Source: Sphaerochaetaceae bacterium (GTDB taxonomy: Bacteria; Spirochaetota; Spirochaetia; Sphaerochaetales; Sphaerochaetaceae). From it: DNA of 46,605 bases. Both the position numbers and the translations under genes were made by a program. Under the pieces are notes generated by a model, which was not told where the DNA came from, did no database searches, and was given only the letters and a program-made list of their open reading frames with translations. Shown here in pieces: positions 24,399 through 34,000 of the stretch. The stretch lies in the NCBI GenBank assembly GCA_024405015.1, contig JAKSPE010000014.1, positions 1-46,605 of the forward strand. Direction: 5' to 3'. Numbering within the stretch: position 1 is the first letter of the stretch; every line of letters begins with the position of its first letter.

Positions 24399-25460
24399 TC
24401 ACTTTTTGACGGTCTTCAACTCCACAGGATAGATGGAGCGTGCAATCTTGTCAAAGTTCTCGTTCACCGTGTTGGTGCGTTTTCGGCTGGATGTCACCGT
24501 ACAGGACGAGCCGTCGGTGACGATTCTCACATAACCGTCAAGCTTGTCATTCAGCACATAGGCTCCAACAGAGCTGTAATAGCCGTAAGGGAAAGAGTCC
24601 ATCATGATACCGGAGGTTGCCACAACCACGCGTGGTGTTGTCGCCTGTGCCCAAGACTTGGAATTGGAAGTCTGCTTTCCATGATGGTTTGCCTTAAGGA
24701 CATCCACATCCAGGACATCAGCGCTATACATGCCAAGAATGAGATCCTCTGCGGTGGAATACAGGTCGCCGCAAGTCAGATAGGAGAAATCCTGATAGGT
24801 GAACTTCAACGCCAACGAGGTATCGTTGAGCACATTGTCCGCAGCCGAATCCACCTGTTTCTGCAGATCCGATGTCGGATACAGGACATCAATATGGACA
24901 CCACCGATCTCAAGGCTGTCTCCAGCAGCAAGAGTTACTGTTTTGACGCCTCTTTTCTTCATGTCGTTCAGGATGTTGGTGGTCACACTTGCCTGGTACG
25001 ATGTTGCGCCGTTCCAGTAGAAGGTACCAACATCAAAGTTACTAAGCAGGCTACTGCCGAAGATGCCACCGTAGTGATCCTCATGGATATGGGACACGAC
25101 AAGATAGTCGATCTTGGAGATACCGAGATTCTTGAGGTTCTGCTTCAGGATCTCTCCATACTGGCTCTTACCACCATCGATGAGCATCACCTCTCCATTT
25201 GGAAACACGATCAGACAGGAATCGCCATAGGCAGAACCGACGGCCGCCGTCATGATGCGGTCTTCGGCAGACATGAAGTAAAGACGAAGTTCCTTTTTCT
25301 TTTTCGCCTCCTTTGGTGCATTCTCCGTCCAAGGCAGATAAAAGCCATTGAGTTTACTGGCATCCAGCACTTGGAACGTATAGGCACTACTGTCTAAGGC
25401 AAATGTCATGGACAGAAAACACAAAAGCATGCAGAAAACAAAAAGAACTCTTTTTCCCAT
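24399..25460 (-). CDS. Secreted metallo-beta-lactamase-fold hydrolase
   Basis: A 353-aa protein with signal peptide MGKRVLFVFCMLLCFLSMTFA. The core resembles the C-terminal ComEC/Rec2 hydrolase: VGSAYGDSCLIVFPNGEVMLIDGG is followed by the metal motif SHIHEDH (about 122-128), a later TCGDLY (Asp) and KANHHGKQTS (His). This domain usually acts on phosphoesters, including nucleic acids. It is odd inside a carbohydrate operon, between the solute-binding protein and the isomerase, and may act on a periplasmic phosphorylated or lactone substrate. AAAGG lies 6 nt before the ATG. Confidence 0.75.
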   Translation of the reverse strand: MGKRVLFVFCMLLCFLSMTFALDSSAYTFQVLDASKLNGFYLPWTENAPKEAKKKKELRLYFMSAEDRIMTAAVGSAYGDSCLIVFPNGEVMLIDGGKSQYGEILKQNLKNLGISKIDYLVVSHIHEDHYGGIFGSSLLSNFDVGTFYWNGATSYQASVTTNILNDMKKRGVKTVTLAAGDSLEIGGVHIDVLYPTSDLQKQVDSAADNVLNDTSLALKFTYQDFSYLTCGDLYSTAEDLILGMYSADVLDVDVLKANHHGKQTSNSKSWAQATTPRVVVATSGIMMDSFPYGYYSSVGAYVLNDKLDGYVRIVTDGSSCTVTSSRKRTNTVNENFDKIARSIYPVELKTVKK

Positions 25461-25473
25461 AATAGACCTTTAA

Positions 25474-25499
25474 AGGCTGCCCTGTTGCCAAGGCAGCCT
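25474..25499 (-). promoter_or_regulatory. Intercistronic hairpin after the solute-binding protein
   Basis: AGGCTGCC (25474-25481) and GGCAGCCT (25492-25499) form a perfect 8-bp stem with a 10-nt loop. The T-run behind it is short. It probably protects the binding-protein mRNA or reduces expression of the genes behind it. Confidence 0.55.
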
Positions 25500-25522
25500 A
25501 CCAAAATCAAAGTGTAATGAAT

Positions 25523-26917
25523 TTACAGAAGGACACCCTGAGACATCCAGTACATCTCAAGACAATCCTGTGTACCCTTGACGAAATCCTCCATTGCCTG
25601 CTCTGGACTATACTCTGGAGTGTTCATCATCTTCTTCATGATGTTCTTCCAGGAGACACCATAGTCAGAAGCAAATGGAAGAAGGCAGTATCCGACACCG
25701 GCTTCGGTGTTGTTCATTGCCTCAAGCGTATATGGAGCAGAAGGATTGATGGTATCCACATACTCCTTGTACTGTGCGGTTTCCGCACCGGTACTGGTTG
25801 TTGGGAAGTAACCGGAGCAGAGAGCGAACTCACTTGTCCACTTGTCCTGCATCAGGTACTTGATGAAAAGCCATGAACCATATTCCTTCCATGGGTCATC
25901 AACATTTGCGATGAATACGCAGCTTCCACCGGCGGCCTGTCCATGGTTCTTTGAACTGTCATAGACGGTCATGATCGGGCGATACACGAACTCGAACTGA
26001 TTATCAACAAGAGTGTGTGTCTGGACATAGACAGAACTGTAGTTGAACATGATCGGGAAGTCCTGCTTGGCGAACATGCCATAGCGGTCTGCAACAGCAA
26101 GCTCAGATGGAGCCAGCATCTGGCCATCGGCAAGAACCTTGATCAGCTTGAAATGATCCAAAACGGTGTCATGCACTGGAGCTTCGGAGAGGAAGTGTGC
26201 GGTTGGAACACCATCACGACCATTGTCATTGTTGAACCAGGTCAGGCCCTCTGCACAGAGGAAGTAATTGAGGTAGTCAACACTTGCTGTGTTGTAGAAG
26301 ATTGGGGTCTGGACACCCTCGGCCTTCAGCTTCTGACAAGCTCTGACGATAGCCTCAAGGCTGGTCAATGTGTTGTAATCGATGCCATGCTCCTGCAATA
26401 CGGTCACATTATAGTAGATACCGACACTGGTGGAGGCAATTGGAAGGGACTGCCAAAGACCGTTTCTGCTGTAGGTGGTCTTGAGGTTCGGGAAAATGGC
26501 CGAATCATCATAGCCATCATAATCGATATAGACCTGGACTGGCACATACTTCTTGGCATCCTCTGGCTCAGAGATGATCTTTGCAGAGTCATTTCCGGAA
26601 GTGATGAACATGTTTGGTCTGTCAGAAACAGTGGAAGACAGAACCTTTGTTGCCTGGCTACTTGTGTAGATGACCTGTACCTCATACTTATCCTGAGAGG
26701 CATTGAACTCCTTTGCAGCAGCCTCGATGACCTGACCGGTCTCACCGGAGAACGAATTCCAGAAAACAAGCTGGACCTTTCCTTCTGGAGCATCACCGGT
26801 TGGGATGAAACCTACAGCGGTTTCAGCAGAAGAGGATGAAGACTTCTCCTTTCCACCATTTGCAAAGACAGCGAACATGCAAATGAGAACCATAAGCAAA
26901 ACTAACAGGCGTTTCAT
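25523..26917 (-). CDS. Sugar ABC transporter solute-binding protein
   Basis: A 464-aa family 1 extracellular solute-binding protein. The signal peptide ends FAVFA, followed by NGGKEKSSSS, a typical spirochaete N-terminus without a lipobox Cys. Core motifs include VQLVFWNSFSGETGQVIEAA, PNMFITSGNDSA and late GGSCVFIANVDDPWKEYGSW. It binds an oligosaccharide in the periplasm for the two permeases encoded just upstream. The ATG at 26917 has AAAGGAGGAG directly before it; a longer frame starts at 26944. No ATP-binding subunit is encoded here, so a shared MsmK-type ATPase is expected elsewhere. Confidence 0.88.
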   Translation of the reverse strand: MKRLLVLLMVLICMFAVFANGGKEKSSSSSAETAVGFIPTGDAPEGKVQLVFWNSFSGETGQVIEAAAKEFNASQDKYEVQVIYTSSQATKVLSSTVSDRPNMFITSGNDSAKIISEPEDAKKYVPVQVYIDYDGYDDSAIFPNLKTTYSRNGLWQSLPIASTSVGIYYNVTVLQEHGIDYNTLTSLEAIVRACQKLKAEGVQTPIFYNTASVDYLNYFLCAEGLTWFNNDNGRDGVPTAHFLSEAPVHDTVLDHFKLIKVLADGQMLAPSELAVADRYGMFAKQDFPIMFNYSSVYVQTHTLVDNQFEFVYRPIMTVYDSSKNHGQAAGGSCVFIANVDDPWKEYGSWLFIKYLMQDKWTSEFALCSGYFPTTSTGAETAQYKEYVDTINPSAPYTLEAMNNTEAGVGYCLLPFASDYGVSWKNIMKKMMNTPEYSPEQAMEDFVKGTQDCLEMYWMSQGVLL

Positions 26918-26946
26918 AAATACTCCTCCTTTTATGAAAAACATGA

Positions 26947-27780
26947 TTAACCTTTGATCGCACCCTTGGTCATTCCGGAGATGAGGTAGTCCTCACCGAT
27001 CAGGAATGCCAGAAGCGGAACGACAAGTGACATGACGGCAACAGCCATCATCTTTCCGTAACGTGGGGTTGCCGTATCATCCACCATACTTGCCATACCG
27101 ATCTGGATGGTGTACAGCTGTGGCTTTCTGGCAACGAGAATCGGCCACAGATAGGAATTGAATTCTCCAATGAACAGGAGAATGCTCACCGATGCGATGG
27201 ACGGCAGCGAGAGCGGCACCGCAAAATGGACCAGATAGCGGAAATCGCCACAGCCATCCAGCGTTGCAGCCTCCTTCATCTCCATCGGCAAGGACAAGAA
27301 GCTCTGACGCATCATAAACAGGGACCTTCCACCTGCGAAACTGACGATGGTAAGACCCAAGTAGGTGTTCAGAAGTCCGAAATCGCGGACGGTGATGAAG
27401 TTTGTGATCGTCACGACCTGACCCGGGACCATCATGGCAACCAGAATCAGCGTGAACCAGAAGTTCTTGAAACGGAACTTCATGTAAGCAAAGGCGTAGG
27501 CCGCAAGACTTGAAATGGTCAACTGCATCACAATGACGATGATGGCAAGAACCAACGACGTCTTCACATACATGAAAACCGGCATCTCCTTCAGAATCTC
27601 AATGTAGTTTCGGCCAGTGAGATTGCTGACAATCGTCTTGATGGTCGGCACGGCAAACAGTTTCTCATCCGGCACAAAGCTGAACACCAGACAGATGAAA
27701 AGCGGTGAAATGAAGATCAGGGCAATGATCAGTCGGATGACAAAACCAATGTTTTCCTTTTGTCTGTTAGTCATACTCAT
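26947..27780 (-). CDS. Sugar ABC transporter permease, MalG type
   Basis: A 277-aa inner-membrane protein with six predicted helices. The coupling-helix EAA motif reads EAATLDGCGDFRYLVHFAVP (about 180-199). The C-terminus GEDYLISGMTKGAIKG is the usual end of this family. It overlaps the upstream permease gene by 4 nt and is followed by the solute-binding protein gene after 29 nt. It forms the transport channel with the MalF-type partner. Confidence 0.9.
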   Translation of the reverse strand: MSMTNRQKENIGFVIRLIIALIFISPLFICLVFSFVPDEKLFAVPTIKTIVSNLTGRNYIEILKEMPVFMYVKTSLVLAIIVIVMQLTISSLAAYAFAYMKFRFKNFWFTLILVAMMVPGQVVTITNFITVRDFGLLNTYLGLTIVSFAGGRSLFMMRQSFLSLPMEMKEAATLDGCGDFRYLVHFAVPLSLPSIASVSILLFIGEFNSYLWPILVARKPQLYTIQIGMASMVDDTATPRYGKMMAVAVMSLVVPLLAFLIGEDYLISGMTKGAIKG

Positions 27781-28646
27781 TGATAGAACACCACCTTCTT
27801 TTCAACCATGAACTGGATTCTGGAGACGACGAAAATGACGACAGCCAAAATCAGACCATAGACACAAGCGATCTCGTAGCGGTCACGCACGAAGGCATAC
27901 TGGTACAGTTTGAGTATCAGGGTTGTGACCTCTGGAGCCTCAACGTTTCCGACCAGGATCTTGATGATGGCAAAACCCTTGAATGCCGACAGGATGTTGA
28001 GGAAGATGACGAAGAAGATCTGCGGAGATGCAATCGGAATGAAGATCTGGAAGAATCTTCGCACAGGTCCGCAGCCATCGAGGTTTGCACACTCAATCAG
28101 CTCATCCGGAACGTTTCGGAAACCAACCAGAAGATAGATGAAGCTGGAGCCGCTGCTGGACCAGACGGAGGAAAGGACGATAATCCAGAATCGGGCTTTT
28201 GAGAGAGCAAGCCAGGCCTCAGTCCTACCGGTGATGGCATTGAACACGCCGTAGCGGCAGAACACATAGGTCACGATGGCGCAGATCGGAGCACTTGCAA
28301 TGGCAATCGGAAGAGCGAACATGGTCTGGTAGACTTTGGACCTTTTGGTTTTCTTGGTGCACAGGAAAGCCATCAGCATCGCAAGGCAGAACGTCAGAAC
28401 GCCCTTTGCCAAGGAGTATTTGAAAGTCGTTCCCAGACTGACCTTGAACTCAGACGATGACAATACCTTCTTCCAGATGCGCAGTCCAACAAACATTCCC
28501 GGATTTCCAAGGGAGTCCGTCACAAAGAATGTCATGACAATGCTTCTGACAAACGGATAGAACGTAAAGACCGTTAGAAAAATGATGACTGGTGAAACGA
28601 ACAGCAGCGCCAGCCAGTTAAAACCGTTTTCGGATTTTGATCGCAT
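27777..28646 (-). CDS. Sugar ABC transporter permease, MalF type
   Basis: A 289-aa inner-membrane protein with six helices. The EAA-type motif reads ECANLDGCGPVRRFFQIFIP. Conserved helix-one region VFTFYPFVRSIVMTFF is present. It is the first gene of the minus-strand operon, and AGAAGGAAAAC precedes its ATG. Its leader faces the divergent AraC gene, whose product is the likely regulator. Confidence 0.9.
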   Translation of the reverse strand: MRSKSENGFNWLALLFVSPVIIFLTVFTFYPFVRSIVMTFFVTDSLGNPGMFVGLRIWKKVLSSSEFKVSLGTTFKYSLAKGVLTFCLAMLMAFLCTKKTKRSKVYQTMFALPIAIASAPICAIVTYVFCRYGVFNAITGRTEAWLALSKARFWIIVLSSVWSSSGSSFIYLLVGFRNVPDELIECANLDGCGPVRRFFQIFIPIASPQIFFVIFLNILSAFKGFAIIKILVGNVEAPEVTTLILKLYQYAFVRDRYEIACVYGLILAVVIFVVSRIQFMVEKKVVFYQ

Positions 28647-28742
28647 GTTTTCCTTCTTCCTTAGCCGTAGAATAGTTTCGCAAAATGGAACAATAAACCT
28701 CTTTTTTCAACAAAAAGGTATAGTTTTCGGAACCAATTCATG

Positions 28743-28748
28743 TATAAT
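28743..28748 (+). promoter_or_regulatory. -10 box of the AraC gene (leaderless type)
   Basis: Consensus TATAAT with exactly 6 nt to the ATG at 28755. No good -35 is visible at 16-18 bp, which fits activator dependence. The box lies inside the alternative longer reading frame that starts at 28740. Confidence 0.5.
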
Positions 28749-28754
28749 GCAGTC

Positions 28755-29552
28755 ATGTTCATCGATGAAGAAAACAGTCTCAAGATCACAGCATTGTGGA
28801 AAATCAACACAAACCGAGGCACCCATGCCTCAGACCCGAGGTCCTACTACTGTCTGGCATTCAAGATGTCAGGCGTTGCCACCTACAAATGCGGCAACGA
28901 AGTTGTCACTGCCAATGCCGGCGATGTCATATTCTTTCCAAAGGGCAAGGCGTTCATCCACAAGCACGACGAGACGCAGATGTTCGTCGTGAATTTCGAA
29001 ACACTTGAAGATCTCAAGCCAAACAAGTTCGAGGTCTTCACCGTCGAAAGCCCAGAGCAATACAAAGCCATGTTCGCGCAGATGTTTGATATCTGGAACA
29101 GCAAGGACAAAGGCTACCTGTTCCAGGTGACTTCCCTCTTCTACCAGATTCTGGGAATGCTTTGTAAGGAAGTCTCCAACCAGGATCTGGAAAAATCGGT
29201 CCCAAAGACGCAGATCATCCGTGAATACATTCTCAGAAACTATTCCGATCCCACCCTATCCATCTCCCAACTCTCCACCATATTTGGCACGAGTGATTCC
29301 TACCTGCGCAGAATTTTCCAGAAAGAGTTCGGTATGGCCCCCAAGCGATACCTCTTTCTTCTACGCATGTCACAGGCGGAGAACCTTTTGAAATCGGGGC
29401 ACTACAACATCACGGAAGTCGCCCTCCAGTGTGGCTTCACCAACCAGAAATATTTTTCCAACGTCTTTCGGCAGGAGTTCGGAATGACTCCTTCCAAATA
29501 CCTTCATGACTCAAAGGCCGGCAAGCTCAAGAGAGAAATCCGACTGGAATGA
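28755..29552 (+). CDS. AraC-family transcriptional regulator
   Basis: A 265-aa protein. An N-terminal cupin-like domain (about 1-130; KMSGVATYKCGNEVV, GDVIFFPKGKAFIHKH) probably senses a sugar. Two helix-turn-helix units follow at about 165-260: LSISQLSTIFGTSDSYLRRIF and ITEVALQCGFTNQKYFSNVF, split by the conserved linker GMAPKRYLFLLRM. It is divergent from the ABC-GH94 operon and probably controls it. The ATG at 28755 is preferred over 28740 because the -10 box overlaps the upstream option. Confidence 0.88.
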   Translation: MFIDEENSLKITALWKINTNRGTHASDPRSYYCLAFKMSGVATYKCGNEVVTANAGDVIFFPKGKAFIHKHDETQMFVVNFETLEDLKPNKFEVFTVESPEQYKAMFAQMFDIWNSKDKGYLFQVTSLFYQILGMLCKEVSNQDLEKSVPKTQIIREYILRNYSDPTLSISQLSTIFGTSDSYLRRIFQKEFGMAPKRYLFLLRMSQAENLLKSGHYNITEVALQCGFTNQKYFSNVFRQEFGMTPSKYLHDSKAGKLKREIRLE

Positions 29553-29620
29553 CCTGCAGAAAATAACAGTTGCGCTTGCGAAAACTCTTTGCTATCCTTC
29601 TGTTTCCAGAGGATTCGAAC

Positions 29621-30982
29621 ATGAAAGATCTGAGTTTTGATGTAGTGATCATCGGCGGAGGCCCAGCCGGAACAATGGCTGCAATTGCGGCAGGAAGGCA
29701 TAAATTATCTACCCTTCTCATCGAACAAGGCAGTTGTTTGGGTGGCATGCTCACAACAGCAGGAGTCGGTCCTCAGATGTCTTTCCATGCTGGAGACACA
29801 AAAGTCGTCCAGGGAATTGCGGATGAACTTGTCTCAAGAATGGTAAAAAGAGGATTCTCTACCGGTCATATCAAAGACGAAATCGGCTATGCCAGCTCCA
29901 TCACACCATTTGATGCCGAAGGACTTAAGATCGTGTTGGAACAGATGGTCCAGGATGCCGGTGTCCAGATTCTGTATCACACCACCTTCATTGACTGCGA
30001 AACGACAGATGGAAGAATCACCAGTGTTCGACTCTTCGCAAAAAACGGATTTTTCCAGGTGAAAGCCAAGGTCTTCATCGACGCCAGCGCCGATGCGGAT
30101 CTGAGCACAAGAGCCGGCATCCAGACCGTCTACGGCGATGAGAAAACCGGGGAAGCCCAGCCGATGACCATGAATGTGAAAGTCTATGGTGTTGACCGTC
30201 AAAAGCTCAAAGCCTACATGGCAGAACATAGGGACGACATGCTGGAAACCACCAAGTTTGACAGCCTTGAAATCATCCCTCGCGTTGCATTCCAGGGTGC
30301 CGAATCCAAGATCAATCTGGCAAAGGCCAATGGGGATTTCCATGTGGAGCGCTCTCGTGTCCTGTGCTTTGAGACGAACAACCCAGGGGAGTTCATCATC
30401 AACATGTCACACGTCCATGACCTAGATGCCACAGACCCATTTGATCTGACGAAGGCAGAGATCCAAGGCAGGCAGGAAGCCTTTGAGATTGTGGCATTTC
30501 TTCGCAAATACATTCCAGGTTTCGAACATTGCATCATGCATTCAACAGGACAGAGCATCGGCATTCGTGAAAGCCGAAAGATTGTGGGTAAGTATATGCT
30601 GACGGCCGAGGACCTTGTGACAAACACCATGTTCCCTGATGCCATCGCCATGGGAGGCTACCCGATTGATGTCCACAAGAAAGGAGACTTCTGGGAAGAA
30701 GAGAAGACCTACAGTCTCAAACCTGGCACCTGGTACTCCATCCCTTACCGCTGCCTTGTCACAGACAGCATCAAGAACCTCATCGTTGCAGGACGATGCA
30801 TCAGCATGAACCATATGGCATGTGGTGCCGTCCGTGTCACACCAATTGTCATGGCCATGGGACAGGCAGCCGGAACGGCAGCCTATGTGAGCCTTACAAC
30901 CGGCAACGATGCGAACAATCTGGACACCGACCTGCTACGGAAAATCCTGGTCGAGGACGGTGCATTTCTGCAGGAATGCTGA
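29621..30982 (+). CDS. FAD-dependent oxidoreductase
   Basis: A 453-aa flavoprotein of the FAD_oxidored group. The dinucleotide-binding motif is VVIIGGGPAGTMAAIAAGR (about 8-26) and a GSCLGGMLTTAGVG loop follows. Late motifs are SIGIRESRKIVGKYMLTAED and NLIVAGRCISMNHMACGAVRV, typical of the family. The substrate is unknown; relatives act on sugars or sulfur metabolites and sit near sugar uptake genes. The ATG at 29621 has AGAGGA 8 nt upstream. It lies 68 nt after the AraC gene in the same direction, so it may belong to that regulon. Confidence 0.82.
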   Translation: MKDLSFDVVIIGGGPAGTMAAIAAGRHKLSTLLIEQGSCLGGMLTTAGVGPQMSFHAGDTKVVQGIADELVSRMVKRGFSTGHIKDEIGYASSITPFDAEGLKIVLEQMVQDAGVQILYHTTFIDCETTDGRITSVRLFAKNGFFQVKAKVFIDASADADLSTRAGIQTVYGDEKTGEAQPMTMNVKVYGVDRQKLKAYMAEHRDDMLETTKFDSLEIIPRVAFQGAESKINLAKANGDFHVERSRVLCFETNNPGEFIINMSHVHDLDATDPFDLTKAEIQGRQEAFEIVAFLRKYIPGFEHCIMHSTGQSIGIRESRKIVGKYMLTAEDLVTNTMFPDAIAMGGYPIDVHKKGDFWEEEKTYSLKPGTWYSIPYRCLVTDSIKNLIVAGRCISMNHMACGAVRVTPIVMAMGQAAGTAAYVSLTTGNDANNLDTDLLRKILVEDGAFLQEC

Positions 30983-31023
30983 TTTTACGCCAATTGCCCG
31001 TTTCATCCCATAAGGATTTGCAA

Positions 31024-31029
31024 TATAAT
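31024..31029 (+). promoter_or_regulatory. -10 box of the MscS-type gene
   Basis: Consensus TATAAT, 27 nt before the ATG, with AGGAAAGG in between. No good -35 was found at the normal distance. Confidence 0.4.
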
Positions 31030-31056
31030 CTTACCCAACTAAGCTAGGAAAGGTTT

Positions 31057-34000
31057 ATGGAACATACAAATGAAATGGGCAAGAAATTGCCGAGACTGAC
31101 AAAAAAGACCATTTTGAAGATGGTCATCAACAGTATCCTGATTCTCGTCGGAATCGTCTGGGTCATACTCCAGCTTTCCGCACTCCAGAAGACAAGTGCA
31201 GAGAACACACAGAAAAAGCACAGCACTGCCATGCTGGATGCCATTTTGGTGTCCATGGAGCGAAACGAAAGTGAAATCATTGAACTGACACGCCAGTACG
31301 ACAGCATGAACCAGGAAATTCTCATAAGCCTCGGCTCTCTTCTGAACGAGAACACAGCTTTCAGCAAGGCTTTCATGGGTGCAAACAACAGTGTCAGAAC
31401 CGAGATTTTCCAGGAGCTTTTCCGCTCCTCCGGCGGCTCCATGCTCTACCTTGTTGACGCCAGCGGAAACGTCGTTGCCTCCATCCGCGAAGAGGAGATC
31501 GGAAGATCCTTCAGCGAAAAGGGCTTCCTTTCCAAGGATGACATCGCCTATCTGACCAAATGTGATGAGACCACAAAAGGCACCTACAGCTTCGACGGCA
31601 GTGCAAAAACCTACCATCCACTGACCGTTCAGGTTCCACAGTCCGAGGAGAAGGTCTCCATCTACTCCTACCCAATCCTTGACACCTATGGCGGACAGCC
31701 GATTGGACTGTTTCTCCTTTACGGCGAAAGCACCAAAATCATCGAGCACGAGACGGCAAGCCTTCGCGACATCGGGCAGGTCATTGACCACGCCACAAGC
31801 GATGAGGATGCCTTGATCTTCGCCATTGACCGAAACACAGGAATCCTTTTGCACTCCAATCAGGAAAACCTTGTCTCAAGCGGCTCCTATTACAAAGATA
31901 GCGGACTTTCCGAATCCGTTCTCAGCGAAAACTGGACAGGCTACCAGAGAATCGGTGGCACCAATTATTTCTGTTCGTCCAGAACCTATCAGTCCGAGTA
32001 CTATGGAACCTACACCGTCATCACAGCAGCCGTCGCCTCCGAGGTACTGGAAGGTCAGAATCTACAGGTTCTCTTCTGGCTCACTCTCACCTTCGTTGTG
32101 GTGGCATTCCTTCTTCTTGCACACAATGCCTTCTTGATGCAGGACCTCATCAAGACAAAGAAGATTCCACAGGTTGTTCCAATCAGCCCATCCAAGAAGC
32201 GCCTTGCAAAGCTCATCTCCGAAGGAAAGTCACCAGACATCACCTATCTGAACCTCTCCATTCTCAAGAAACAGGCAGGAGTCCTTCTTTTGGGAATCGT
32301 GATGATCTTTGCCATCAGCATGTACACCCAGTCCATCTTCTCCTTGGGCAGAACCGTCCAGAAGGCAGACAACACACTGGGAGACCTCAGGCTCTCTCTT
32401 GCCGAGAACACCACTCTCTCTGATGAGGTTGAAACCTACTACAACACACGCTATCTCACCAAAAGCAGAATGCTGGCCACCCTGTTGGAGGAGGCTCCAG
32501 AGCTGATCTTCAACTTCGATGAAGCACGAACCAACGTCTTTCAGGTGTACAACCTTGACCCAAACGGTCTGAAGACCCCAGAGCTCGATTCCTACGGCAA
32601 CCCGAAACTGGCAACAGGTCGTGACGAGGGCCTTCAGATGCTGTGTGATGACAACAACATCTTCACAATCTTCATCTTTGACGAGAACGGCTACAATTTT
32701 GCCACCAACGACAACAACTGGCAGTTTAGAATCTCAGCCAATCCAGAGGACCAGTCTTACTCCTTCCGACCTGTTTTGGATGGCATCGTCGATGAGGTTG
32801 CCCAGCCGATCCAGAAGAACGAAGTCGGCTTGGAGATGCAGTATTTCGCAAGCGTCTTCTACTACTACACCTACCTTGGTGCTGACGGCAGAACACACTA
32901 TGCGTCTCGCTCTGAGTTCGAATCCCAGGTCCGAGGAATCTCCAACGAGCTTCCAAAGATCACAAGACACCGAGGTCTTCTGGAGATCGGAATCACAGCA
33001 GATTACGCTACAGGACTTCTGCAGGCAACCAGCATAGACCATGTGTTCACGCAGCTTGTCCTGGATGACGGCGGAAGATTCATGGTCTTCTCAGCCGACG
33101 ATGACCATAAGGTGCTCTACTCCGAAAAGGAATATGAAGTGGGTCGTCCTGCCTCCGAAATCGGATTCTCGGACAATGCCTGGAGTTCCAATTACTACGG
33201 CTTCAGAAAGGACAATGGAGACACAAGGTTCGTCACCACAGCCTACACAAGCGGCTACTACATCGCAACCGACACACCTGTCTCCCAGATCTACAAAGAG
33301 CGAAACAGAACCGTCTCCATCGCAACGGGGATCTCCGCAATCTTCCTTGTCATCACAACCCTTCTTTCCGCCATCACAACCAGCGAGGAGTATGAGCTTG
33401 AGTGCCTTGAGAAGGAAGATGACAAGTACAAGGCAGAGTTCGACACCATCACCATGGAGATGCCGGACGGCACCAAGAAGAAGGTTGAGCCTCTCACCTC
33501 CCGTTGGGCAAGCCTTACAGCACCTTGGGGAACCAGAACTCCTCATGCAAAGCTCAGCTTCGTCTGCAAGATCATCATGCTGCTCTATGCAGTACTCTTC
33601 ACTTTGGCCTTCACAGGAACCTTGGACTTCCTGGAGTCCAAGGTCCTTGCCTTCATCCTCACAGGCGGATGGGACAAGAGCCTGAACATCTTCTCCTTCA
33701 CCGTGTGTGCCATGAGCGTTGTCGTTGTGACCTTGTTCGCCTTCATTCTGGATCTGATCATCACAGCATTTGATGAGTACGTGGGTACACGAATCGAGAC
33801 GGTGTCAAAACTCATGCTCTCCATTCTCAAATATGGAAGCATTGCAGGCGCCATCTTCTACTGCCTCTACTCCATCGGCATCAATTCCACATCGCTGATT
33901 GCCTCTGCCGGTATCCTCTCCTTGGTCATAGGTCTTGGCGCACAGAGCCTGATCAGTGACCTTCTCGCCGGTATCTTCATTGCCTTCGGCGGCGACTTCC

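Noticed and set aside
24195..25397. Plus-strand ORF of 400 codons opposite the metallo-beta-lactamase-fold and isomerase genes
   Set aside because: It is a shadow frame: no domain, and it overlaps two well-supported minus-strand genes.
25474..25499. Full transcription terminator inside the carbohydrate operon
   Set aside because: The stem is good but the T-run is only three bases before purines, so I treat it as an intercistronic hairpin.
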